Positions 8,085 to 15,000 of a stretch of 15,000 nucleotides of DNA are shown here, in pieces. Within the stretch, counting starts at the first letter, position 1. Every line of letters begins with the position of its first letter. The notes below the pieces were generated by a model. It was not told the DNA's origin. It did not search any database and worked only from the letters and a program-made list of their open reading frames with translations. The stretch comes from Cristatella mucedo (taxonomy: Eukaryota; Bryozoa; Phylactolaemata; Cristatellidae), in NCBI GenBank assembly GCA_009760855.2, contig WPIO01000034.1:3195001-3210000 (forward strand), read 5' to 3'. A program made the position numbers and the translations under genes.

Positions 8085-8244
8085 CTGCTTTCTCAAAGAA
8101 GCAGCTGGCTGCGAGTGAGCGCTGGCTTCGAATGAGCTAGCATCTAAGTAGTAACAACGAATGGAGTGCTTATCAGTGGCAGCACAAGCATCGGCCATGC
8201 TGCAAGGCCCTGACAGCACCGACGACGCCGGTCTGCGGCGGCGT
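8073..8244 (-). CDS. terminal exon of the 8889 gene (model A)
   Basis: The acceptor tgactctttgccctgctgcag (AG at 8246-8245) has one of the best pyrimidine tracts in the window. One leading base fits the phase-2 donor at 8627. Then 56 codons run to TAA (8075-8073), starting with an Arg cluster and continuing ADACAATDKHSIRCYYLD. Joined to exon 1 this gives a 144-residue protein. Model B uses a later acceptor and gives 154 residues. Confidence 0.33.
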
Positions 8245-8361
8245 CTGCAGCAGGGCAAAGAGTCAACGCTCTAGGAGAGAGATTATTTTACACTACCAAG
8301 CAAGATACCCTAAGACCCGCAATAAAGTCTCGGCCCAGCCGTCACATCCTACCTAGCGGTA

Positions 8362-8462
8362 ATAGAGAGAGTGAGAGAGACAGAGAGGGAGAGACACAGA
8401 GAGAGCAAGAGACACAGAGAGGGGAAGACAGAGACAGTGAGCGATATAATGAGAGATAGAGT

Positions 8463-8498
<36 letters not shown>

Positions 8499-8528
8499 GA
8501 GAGAGAGAGTGAGAGAGAGGGAGAGAGA
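8362..8528. repeat. homopurine (GA)n tract inside the proposed intron
   Basis: Some 165 bases of plus-strand purines with scattered t interruptions (gtgagagaga, cacagagag). On the minus strand, the sense strand of the proposed 8889 gene, it is a long polypyrimidine tract about 115 bases upstream of the model A acceptor. Frames through it encode only Ser-Leu or Arg-Glu repeats. Confidence 0.95.
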
Positions 8529-8626
8529 TTGCTGCCGAGTGGAGAGGGGCGGAATTGATCCACCAATCAAGCTCGCAGACGAGTGAGAGAGCTGGCCAGC
8601 TCGGCAGAGCAGCATTCTGTACATAC

Positions 8627-8889
8627 ATCTCCGTGGGGCACTCTGACTCGGTCTCCATCGTGCTGTCCGAATCTTCGCAGAGTTTCTCGCCATTGTCGAC
8701 GCCCTCGTCAGAGTCTTCGCCGTCGCTCCCGCGGTCCCACGGCTTGGCCGGCTGGCGAGGTATTGAGCACTCCCGAACGACAGCAGCCACTGCCGAATGC
8801 ACGTGACCGGGTGGCGGTGGCAGGCCCTCCTTCCACCGGTCCACTTGGCACGGCCCGTGGAAGTCTCTCTGCTCCACGGGTGCGCTCAT
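8627..8889 (-). CDS. first exon of a small acidic protein, unknown function
   Basis: An ATG at 8889-8887 (purine at -3) opens a frame that begins MSAPVEQRDFHGPCQVDRWK. It continues with a Pro run (GLPPPPGHVHS). A strongly acidic, Ser-rich region follows (DRGSDGEDSDEGVDNGEK, then EDSDSTMETESECPTE), and the exon ends at the consensus donor GTATGT (8626-8621) in phase 2. The acidic part uses GAN/GGN codons almost throughout, a pattern not expected of non-coding DNA. The frame is also open upstream to another ATG at 9006, which would add a basic 39-residue extension. Acidic Ser-rich segments occur in many nuclear and phosphorylated proteins, but no family is recognised. Ends beyond this exon are ambiguous (models A and B). 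Confidence 0.48.
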
Positions 8890-9750
8890 GTCGCATCTTT
8901 TGCCAGTGGCGGCGACGGCCGGAGAGCGAGCGCTGTACCCTAGCGATCGAGGAGAGCGAGTGCAGGACGCAGTCTGCCTGAGCTGCCGGCAGCCAATGGT
9001 CGTCACTCAATCGGCAGGGGTTATCTGCATTCGAGGTGTCCGCCCACCGCCAGGTCCCGGACCGGCTGCGGCCGCCGACCCGACCGTAGATCGCAGCTGT
9101 CTGACTGATGGATTACTTTGAACGCACGCTCAGGCGCTCGGCAGCCTCCTCCGACGTCGCGTTGCGGTTCCAAGTCCGCATCCTGGCATTGTTCAACGGA
9201 CGAAGCCTCTGGCTCGGACGGCGGCCGTCGACGATCGGCTGCCACGACGGCCGTCGACGATGGCCACGATTGCCCCGCTCACAGCCGCGCTGATTTCGTG
9301 CAGATCGGGTGCTAGGCGCTGTTTATGCCGCCGTTTTAGCTGAGCTACCCGACACTACGCCATCAATCGCTCTGGCTCCTGCTCCATTCCGGGAAACCCT
9401 GCCTCTAGGCGGCAGGGGGAGCTGGTAGTTTGACTGTTCCGTAGATAGTCGCTCTCGATTGTCTAGCGTTGGCACACCAACGATTTCTGCAGCTAATGAT
9501 AGTGTCGAACTGCTTTGTATTGGCAGAGCAAAGTCGCTTTCAGGCGTCGCCCCGAACTGATTGCGATGCGCCTGCAGGCGTCGGAATGAACCGAGCGTGG
9601 CTGCAGCACGGCGAGGCGACAATCCGCCTGGGGCTACTAGTATAAGCGACGATGACAGTCGTACAGCACGACCTCGAACCCAAGTGGTCCGTTGAGTGGG
9701 GCAAGCTCTGCAGGATACCCATTCATTAAATCGAGCTCACCGTTAGGTGC
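8890..9750. other. GC-rich flank with competing open frames; no gene assigned
   Basis: On the minus strand one frame is open from about 9738 to 9113 except for a single TAA at 9325-9323, but it lacks an early ATG. A second frame has an ATG at 9722 and ends at 9540. All three minus-strand frames give protein-like text, so none can be chosen by eye. A 14-bp element (cggccgtcgacgat) is repeated at 9222-9235 and 9248-9261 with a 26-bp period. Upstream exons or the promoter of the gene at 8889 would lie here. Confidence 0.35.
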
Positions 9751-10304
9751 TCAGCCGCTGCCTCCTTTTTTGCCCATTCCAATAGTGAACTGCCTTCTAA
9801 AAAGGCTTGATGGAGCGATGAAAGCGGAATGTAAGTACGACAGCAAAATATAACTAACCATTGGGAGAAACTACTCAATCAAAAGCTAAGCAAAAAGTAC
9901 AAAATCGGACATTCAAGCAAAACTACTAGTAGAAGCAAAAATAATCTGCCTCTACGCACTACCGTAATGATCCTCCTTTTCAGCTCATCAGCGTCTAGAT
10001 GCAGCTAATACGGCGTCATTTGTGTATAGAGCCAGATCAGTTTCTGCTGTTATAGTAGGCTGTTCAACACGGTCGCCAGCGTTAGTTTGTATTTACGTTA
10101 CATAAGCACATCGTGAGATATGCCATCTGTTTAGAGTTTCTTACTTAAACCCAAACACCAAACCCTAAAACACCAAACCCAAAAACTCAAACCCAAAAAA
10201 TACAAAATCTAACCACTAAAACAGTAAGCCCAATAAATTATAACCCCTAAACAGCCTGGGCCAGAGTATTAACCCTTGCATGACGTCTAAGCAGCTACCT
10301 TAAT
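9751..10304. other. AT-richer stretch without a gene; A/C-rich tract
   Basis: Base composition shifts sharply toward A+T here and no long frame survives. A tract at about 10146-10250 is nearly free of G and built from degenerate aaaccc-type units (aaacccaaacaccaaaccct and similar). It has no regular period and does not amount to a true telomeric (ccctaa)n array. Confidence 0.5.
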
Positions 10305-10837
10305 AATAATCAGACATTTGCAAAGCATTCCCTCTCTGGGCACTTTACAAATGCTGTAAGGAAGCATGTCAACATAGTTATCGCGACAGCATGCGAAGCA
10401 TCAGAACGCAAAGCAGACTCCATACGAACTCAGCGTATGCTTTGAAGAGCATTAGGTTTTTTAGCTTCCTTTTTGTATGTCTTCAGCTAAGGGATCTCGT
10501 GATGTCAGTCCAGAGTGAGTTCGGGGCATTCGGAATGTAGAAGTAAATGCACGGTTTTAGAGCATTTAAAGTTGGTTCGAAGCATAGTTAAAAGACCGAA
10601 AGATTTGCAAGTAGTGAGTTGCAGAAATCGATACAGAATGCAGCAAATGCAGGGGCCAACTTGTGTTGGGTATCCCAGTCAAAGTAAGTCCAGATTTTTG
10701 TAGTGTTTCGTATATGATAGTAGATTTACTCGACTGTGGTGCTGATTCAGTAGTAAGTGAAAGGTCAATTTGGACCAGGACACACTGATTTCTTGCAGAT
10801 GCTACAACAGATATGCTGGTAGAGCCAATTGATTAGG
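10305..10837 (-). mobile_element. degenerate L2 copy, 3' part (older, split by the 10838-11690 insertion)
   Basis: A short taataataat remnant is followed by sequence colinear with the 3' region of the better minus-strand copy at 11861. Examples are gggcactttacaaatgctg near 10340, gaagtaaatgcacgg against gaactaaatgcacg, and tactcgactgtggtgctgat ... ctggtagagccaatt (about 10728-10826) against the equivalent bases at 12552-12655. The last stretch encodes the region just after the RT domain. It is heavily mutated with no open frame. The apparent continuation of the same copy is at 11691-11860. Confidence 0.65.
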
Positions 10838-11690
10838 ATTTCGTATTTATGAGTAATAGCAGATTTATTAGACGACTATTAGACGGCCACTGCAGCTCCA
10901 CTGTTAAGTCTGCTTACTTTCAGAACATAACATTGCTAAAACTCGGGTTTGCTTAGACATGGATACCGCATCTAAACTGGTCCATGCATTTGTGATATCC
11001 CGTCTTGACTTCTGTAACTCACTGCTTGCTGGTCTACCGGAGTATGCAATCAGGCGCTTACAGCAGGTGCAGAACTCTGCAGCTAGAATTGTCTGTAGGG
11101 AGTGGTGCAGTTGCCACATCACAGCACTTCTTGCCGACCTACACTGAGTCCCAGCCAAGCAGTTCATCGACTTCAAGGTTGTGTCACTCACATTTAGGTC
11201 CCTTCATTCTTTGGCTCCAGCCTAGCTATCAGATCTACTACCCCACCAGGCTAAGCATAGTACCACCCGCTTTTCGGAATCCAACTGTTTACCCATACCG
11301 CATACACATCTCAAATCTTTTGGAGACCATGCCTTTAGTTTGTATGCTCCCAAAGCCTTGACTCTCTCGCGAATTTTGTCACGACATCTCCTGACTTGAC
11401 CACATTTAAAAAGAAACTATAAACGCATTTATTTATCACAACATTCAGTGGAAAACTGTGATTCGTCCTTTATGTGCTTATGCATGCTGACACTGTGCAT
11501 ATTGCCACTAACCATACTTGAATGCTGACCCTGTGCATGTCACCCTTAACCATGCTAATCTTGTTGTTTATTGAGCATGCTACCACTAACCATTCGATTG
11601 TGCTTTATTTGCAGCAATTTAAAGCGCCTTGAAAGAATTTGAGTTCTCTGTGTGCGCTTTATCAAATGTATTATTATTATTATTATCATT
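10838..11690 (+). mobile_element. 5'-truncated L2 LINE, plus strand, with 3' UTR and (ATT)n tail
   Basis: From about 10890 the plus strand encodes the C-terminal part of an L2 ORF2: STVKSAYFQ, a one-base frameshift near 10925, then KLVHAFVISRLDFCNSLLAG and LQQVQNSAARIVCR. A TGA at 11145 replaces the Trp codon after LLADLH. Degenerate continuation (KVVSLTFRSLHSLAPA, YAPKAL) follows to about 11430, then a 3' UTR. The element ends with aaagcgccttgaaagaatttg and a ttattattattatt tail at 11670-11687. That tail type is known for L2-clade LINEs. The copy is dead. The exact 5' junction, near 10838, is uncertain. Confidence 0.85.
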
Positions 11691-11860
11691 TACCGCAGCT
11701 ATTTAGTTGATCTTTATCGTTATCCAATTGGAGAAAGTTTGTTGCCATCCAAGCGGGAACCAATACAGTATGCAATACGTTAGTAAGTGTGTCAAGAATG
11801 CTTAACATGCTGGACAGCTGAGAGGGATCTAACCAAATATATAGTATGTACAATGTGTGG
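11691..11860 (-). mobile_element. degenerate L2 RT fragment (upstream part of the older split copy)
   Basis: Read on the minus strand this gives WLDPSQLSS, then WMATNFLQLDNDK. It matches CFDPSQPST and WMAANFLKLNYDK in the copy at 12700-12850. The matching ends next to the (ATT)n tail of the plus-strand copy and resumes, about 20 codons further along the element, at 10837. This is as expected if the plus-strand copy landed inside this one. Its 5' end abuts the tail of the next L2 at 11861. Confidence 0.6.
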
Positions 11861-12091
11861 ATAATAATAATAATAATGCACTTGATAAAACGCCCTCAGA
11901 GAACTCAATCTCTTTCTTGGCGCTTTCCATTTGCTACACAGGGAAACGCGATTGAATGGTGAGTAATATCATGCTTGATAAACAAACAACATGAATAACA
12001 TGGTTAGGGCTGACATGCACAGAGTCAGCATGCAAATGTGGTTAGTGGCAGCATGCACAGTGTCAGCATGCATAAGCACATCAAGGATGAA

Positions 12092-12758
12092 TCACAGGGA
12101 CCCACTAAATGCTGTCCTAAATAGGTGTGTTTTTAAGTTCCTTTTAAATGTGGTCAGGTCAGAGAATGTTCTGACGCAGGTCGGGAGGGAGTTCCAGGCT
12201 TGGGAGCATACGAACTAAATGCACGATCTCCAAAGGATTTGAGGTTTGTACGAGGTATTGGTAGACTGTTGGATTCCGAAAAGCGGGTGGTACAATGCTT
12301 GGCCTGGTGGGGAGTAGATCTGAGAGATAGGCTGGAGCCAAAGAATGAAGTGACCTAAAAGTGAGCGACAAAACCTTGAAGTCGATCCATCGCTTGACTG
12401 GTAGCCAGTGCAGGTCGGCGAGAAGTGGAGTGATGTGGCAACTACGACGCTCACGACAGACAAGCCTAGCTGCAGAGTTTTGCACCAGCTGTAATCGGCT
12501 GTTATCTAAACAAGCCCGAATTTTAGCAATGTTGTGTAGTTGAAAGTAGGCAGACTTGACTGTGGAGCTGATACGGTCGTCTAACGAGAGGTCGCTTTGG
12601 AATATGACACCTAGATTTCGAGCCGATTCAACTGGAGATAGTCTGGCAGAGCCAATTTTGAGGGTCAGCCTTTCCATATTCTGAATCACACTTGGTTTTC
12701 CCATAACTAGTAAGTTAGTTTTATCATAGTTTAGTTTAGAAAATTTGCTGCCATCCAT
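12092..12758 (-). pseudogene. C-terminal part of L2 ORF2 (after the RT domain)
   Basis: The frame from 12758 carries LNYDKTNLLVMGKPSVIQ, then SARNLGVIFQSDLSLDD and LQLVQNSAARLVCR, and ends LLADLHWLPVKRWIDFKVL ... PPAFRNPTVYQY. These are hallmarks of the region downstream of RT in L2/CR1 elements. Compared with the plus-strand copy at 10959-11090, about 30 residues are missing between RACLDN and SRLQLVQN (near 12500). That is an internal deletion of roughly 100 bases. A frameshift near 12230 diverts the frame to a stop at 12159. The other frame continues with TFKRNLKTHLF to the TGA at 12094-12092. Confidence 0.88.
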
Positions 12759-13425
12759 GTGCGGATGTCATCAATACATGCAGCAAGTGAGTTGAGAGAA
12801 CTCGAGGTGGTCGAAGGCTGGGAGGGATCAAAGCAAAGGTACAACTGAGTGTCATCCGCATGGAAGTGAAAGCCTAGATTGTGCTTGGCAACCACATCAG
12901 CAAGAGGGAGAGTATAAACCGTGAAAAGAACCGGACCTAGCACAGAGCCCTGAGGTACCCCATATTTCAGATGTACCTCAGATGATCTTTGTCCATTCAC
13001 GTCAATACTCTGGAGTCTCCCACTGAGATAGAACGTGAACCATTGCAGAGCAGTGCCAGTGATGCCCAGGCGAGATGAGAGGCGCTCTAGAAGAACTTTG
13101 TGATCGATAGTGTCAAAAGCTGCCGAAAGATCGAGCAAAACAAGCAGAGACACTCTACCTATGTCTGTATTCCTAAGTAGGTCGTTGTACACCCTAAGCA
13201 ATGCTGACTCTATGGAGTGATTAGCTATAAAGCCAGACTGGAACTTACTAGCAAGGGTTTCAATATGAGTTCAGCTCGTCCACCACAACCCGTTCCAGTG
13301 TCTTTGATAGGATTGGTAGAAGGGAGACTGGGTGGTAGTTGCTTAAGTTCTCTTGGTCTAGTGTTGCTTTCTTGAGAAGTGGCCTGACTACAGCTTTTTT
13401 GAAAGGTGCTGGGATATGACCTGAG
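12731..13425 (-). pseudogene. L2 reverse transcriptase domain, catalytic core retained
   Basis: The open frame 13201-12731 contains RT motif A (LDLSAAFDTIDH, first Asp at residue 24), motif B (YGVPQGSVLGP, residues 80-90) and motif C (FHADDTQLY, Asp116 and Asp117). All three catalytic aspartates of reverse transcriptases are present. Upstream, beyond a frameshift near 13260, another frame gives [13 protein letters not shown] and [22 protein letters not shown], the N-terminal RT motifs. At its 3' end a one-base shift near 12742 separates it from the C-terminal region. The protein is therefore not made intact, although the core is well preserved and suggests a moderately recent copy. Confidence 0.93.
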
Positions 13426-13426
13426 G

Positions 13427-13542
13427 CTAATAATAATAATAATAATAATAATAATTATTATTATTATTATTATTATTATGCACTTGATAAAGCACCCTCA
13501 GAGAACTCAATCTCTCCTTCTAGGCGCTTCACATTTGCTAAT
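13427..13542 (-). mobile_element. nested L2 3'-end insertion with (AAT)n(ATT)n hairpin
   Basis: The host RT frame reads TNIVIMSLA on one side and [14 protein letters not shown] on the other. Between them lie (aat)n followed by (att)n and about 60 bases matching the L2 3' end (gcacttgataaagcaccctcagag to cacatttg). The hexamer gctaat occurs at both edges (13426-13431 and 13537-13542), so it may be a target-site duplication. L2 3' ends themselves carry gcta at this point, however, so microhomology is also possible. Removing 111 bases restores the host sequence in frame. The opposed trinucleotide blocks make a near-perfect inverted repeat at 13428-13479. Confidence 0.88.
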
Positions 13543-14405
13543 GACATAATAACGATGTTAGTTATGCATGGCATCAGCAGATCAATGCAACGTAGGAGCA
13601 GGACAGTGGAAATAGGGTCCAGAGGACTTGTTGTCTTCTTTGATTGGGATATGAACTTCAGGACGAGATCACTAGTGACCTGCTTAAATGTAGACATTGA
13701 GGTGCAGCCAGGAATCGGGGAGCAGCAATCGGGGGGGGGGTGATGTCATCTCAGGGATGGACTCCCTGATCTTGTCTATCTATCTTCTGCACAAAGAATC
13801 GAGAGAAGCGATCGGCTGGATCATCACAAGGATCATCAGGTAAGGAGCTAATCTGAAAGCGGTTGAGGAGATGGTTGATCTTCGACATCAGCATTTTTGG
13901 ATTGTGCATCTGTGATTCAACAATGTTTTAGAGAAGCTAGACTTGGCCTTTTCTAGGATCGATTGGTACGACCTACAGTAGTCTTCATATGCCTGTCGAT
14001 GGAAAGTCAGTCCTGATCTTTTGTATGCTTTTTCAAGCTTGCACTTAGTCGACCTGGCTAGTTTAATGTCTGTGGTAAACCATAGGCCGTCTGAGCACAG
14101 TGAGCTTAGTCAGAGGTGCAAACTCATCGAGCGTGTCAGCTGGTGTCGTGTTGTAGCAATCTACTAATGATGACAGATCGGAGGGAGGACTGAGCAGCAG
14201 AGACGAAGCAGATATTCTCGCACGGACAGCATCGATGTCGAGGGTCTTGAGGTTTCGCGATTCACAGGTTATTTTAGAGGAGGAGGTGGGCACACACTGT
14301 AGATTGAATGAGATCTGCATGTGGTCAGATAAGCAGGATTTGGTAATAATTGGTGATGACAAAGTGCAGTGGTATGAGAAAATCTGGTCGAGTGTGTGAT
14401 AGATG
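13543..14405 (-). pseudogene. L2 ORF2: endonuclease end and linker to the RT
   Basis: Near 14400 the minus strand gives HTLDQIF and SDHMQI, then SRNLKTLDIDAVRARIS and LVDCYNTTPADTLDEFAPL, the conserved linker after the APE-like endonuclease. Further on come FTTDIKLARSTKCKLEKAYK, FHRQAYEDYCRSYQSILEKA, a frameshift near 13925, and NRFQISSLPDDP. The frame then shifts again before KQVTSDLVLKFISQSKKT and PLDPISTVLLLRC. A ten-G run at 13731-13740 lies within this linker. The N-terminal endonuclease is absent. Confidence 0.85.
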
Positions 14406-14697
14406 GATGTCAGCAATACATGCAGCGATGGAATTTAGAGCGTTTGACGTGCCGGAAGACTGGAAAGGATCAAAGTACACGCACAGCTGTAGGTCTTCTG
14501 CATATAAATGAAAGTCTCGGTTGTGCTGGGCGATTAAATCGGCAAGAGTGAGTGTATAAATTGTTAAGAGAACTGAACCAAGCACAGAGCCCCAGAGTAC
14601 ACCTTTCATTAGCAGCTCCATGCATGGCTGTTGCCCGTTGACATTAACGCTCCAAACGCTCCCACTGTCATAGGATCTCAACCATTTCAGTATTAGG
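14406..14697 (-). mobile_element. second, more decayed L2 RT fragment
   Basis: The minus strand encodes an RT piece starting LKWLRSYDSGS and continuing VNVNGQQPCMELLMKG. Next come SVLGSVLLTIYTLTLADLI and YAEDLQLCVYFDPFQ, and it ends NSIAACIADI. It is colinear with 12800-13040 of the neighbouring copy but altered at key sites. Motif B is GVLWGSVLGS instead of GVPQGSVLGP. Motif C is YAED instead of HADD, losing the first catalytic Asp. It stops exactly where the next L2 begins, in the same orientation. Confidence 0.88.
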
Positions 14698-15000
14698 ATG
14701 GAGAAGGCTACAGGTCATCTTCAGCAGCGTACGGCTTGACTGGCTTTGACCGCGCGGCAGACGCACGCAACAACGGTGATGACTTGCTGCCATAATGAAT
14801 CGGAGTAAGCATCGATTTTTCCGAACGTGACAAGTGCCGTCAGAAATCCCAGCAGTAGAGTTAAACAGAGCCTCATGCAGGAGACAGAAAGTCAAGCACT
14901 TTCTGAACCAATATTAACTCATTCAAGATTTTAGCTCAAAAAAAGTTTAGAAAGTCGCCCTTGTTGGTAGGCTAGAATCCTTTCATGCAAAGCTAGGAAA
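14698..15000. other. right-edge unique sequence
   Basis: No further LINE match was seen beyond about 14697. The only notable content is the short signal-peptide ORF described separately. The last 120 bases are AT-rich and featureless. Confidence 0.4.
14721..14876 (-). CDS. short ORF with a textbook signal peptide
   Basis: The ATG at 14876-14874 opens 51 codons ending at TGA (14723-14721). The N-terminus MRLCLTLLLGFLTALVTF has one basic residue and then a 16-residue hydrophobic core. GKIDA follows, with a plausible signal peptidase site after the Ala. The predicted mature part starts YSDSLWQQVITVVACVC and ends with two more basic stretches and a final Cys, giving three cysteines. It could be a tiny secreted peptide, the first exon of a secreted protein, or chance. 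The start context is weak (T at -3). It is not part of the adjacent LINE, whose match stops about 25 bases away. Only 125 bases of upstream sequence are visible. Confidence 0.3.
   Translation of the reverse strand: MRLCLTLLLGFLTALVTFGKIDAYSDSLWQQVITVVACVCRAVKASQAVRC

Larger units (their letters stand above)
11861..14405 (-). mobile_element. L2/CR1-clade non-LTR retrotransposon, 5'-truncated, inactive
   Basis: From its 3' end the copy has an (ATA)n tail (11861-11877) and a 3' UTR to about 12091. The C-terminal ORF2 region has its likely original stop at 12094-12092. Then come the reverse transcriptase and a linker, and last the end of the endonuclease near 14405 (HTLDQIF and SDH, the closing motif of APE-type endonucleases). 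L2 elements copy their RNA into DNA at a nicked target (target-primed reverse transcription), and 5' truncation such as this is usual. ORF2 is broken by frameshifts near 12230, 12742 and 13260 and in the linker. An internal deletion lies near 12500, and a nested insertion at 13432-13542. Confidence 0.92.

Noticed and set aside
7868-8140. 90-codon plus-strand ORF
   Set aside because: No domain or start support. Minus-strand readings with good splice sites cover the same bases.
8342-8586. ORFs through the 8362-8528 tract on both strands
   Set aside because: Same microsatellite artefact. The useful exon on the minus strand ends at 8627, before the tract.
9113-9738. Long minus-strand frame with a single stop at 9325-9323, as a stop-readthrough gene
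   Set aside because: The frame has no early ATG, and the two other minus-strand frames look equally protein-like. In GC-rich DNA this is weak evidence.
10146-10250. Telomeric repeat array
   Set aside because: The words are degenerate, there is no fixed period, and pure (ccctaa)n is absent.
1-15000. CRISPR array, bacterial defence cluster, rRNA or tRNA genes
   Set aside because: No regularly spaced repeats, no operon-like run of ORFs, and no recognisable rRNA or tRNA sequence. The content is eukaryotic.

Overview
The window reads as nuclear DNA of a metazoan, probably an invertebrate. There are no compact operons. The only unmistakable proteins are reverse-transcriptase pieces of L2/CR1-clade LINEs with (ATT)n tails. 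Dinucleotide microsatellites are long, and the plausible host coding sequence is split by short GT-AG introns. The species cannot be named from the sequence alone.

Positions 1 to about 9.75 kb are GC-rich, with three homopurine/homopyrimidine tracts (1390-1493, 5781-6002, 8362-8528). All host-gene candidates here lie on the minus strand. (i) A 5' exon at 386-2 runs off the left edge and encodes a signal-anchor or signal-peptide segment followed by a Leu/Pro/Gln/Ala-rich stretch. (ii) A seven-exon model runs from 5227 to 2712. Every internal junction is phase 1 and it totals 350 codons including the stop, but its 5' end is not found. (iii) A small gene starts at 8889. Its first exon is strongly acidic, and its intron contains the 8362-8528 tract. 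Two alternative 3' ends fit (8073 or 7523). These models were built by eye from splice consensus, phase and codon pattern, without homology support, so they are hypotheses. At 6041-6361 two L2-like 3' ends face outward and form an imperfect palindrome.

From about 9.75 kb to 14.70 kb the sequence is more AT-rich and largely a pile of LINE copies. A degenerate minus-strand copy (about 10305-10837 plus 11691-11860) appears to be split by a plus-strand 3' fragment (about 10838-11690). Next comes a 2.5-kb minus-strand L2 (11861-14405) that retains the end of its endonuclease, the reverse transcriptase with catalytic aspartates, and the C-terminal domain, all broken by frameshifts. This copy is interrupted by a 111-bp insertion of another L2 3' end (13432-13542). 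A more decayed minus-strand RT fragment follows at 14406-14697. Beyond it a 51-residue minus-strand ORF (14876-14721) begins with a textbook signal peptide.

No bacterial-type system, CRISPR array, rRNA or tRNA was seen. The clearest results are the nested LINE architecture and the possible minus-strand host genes.
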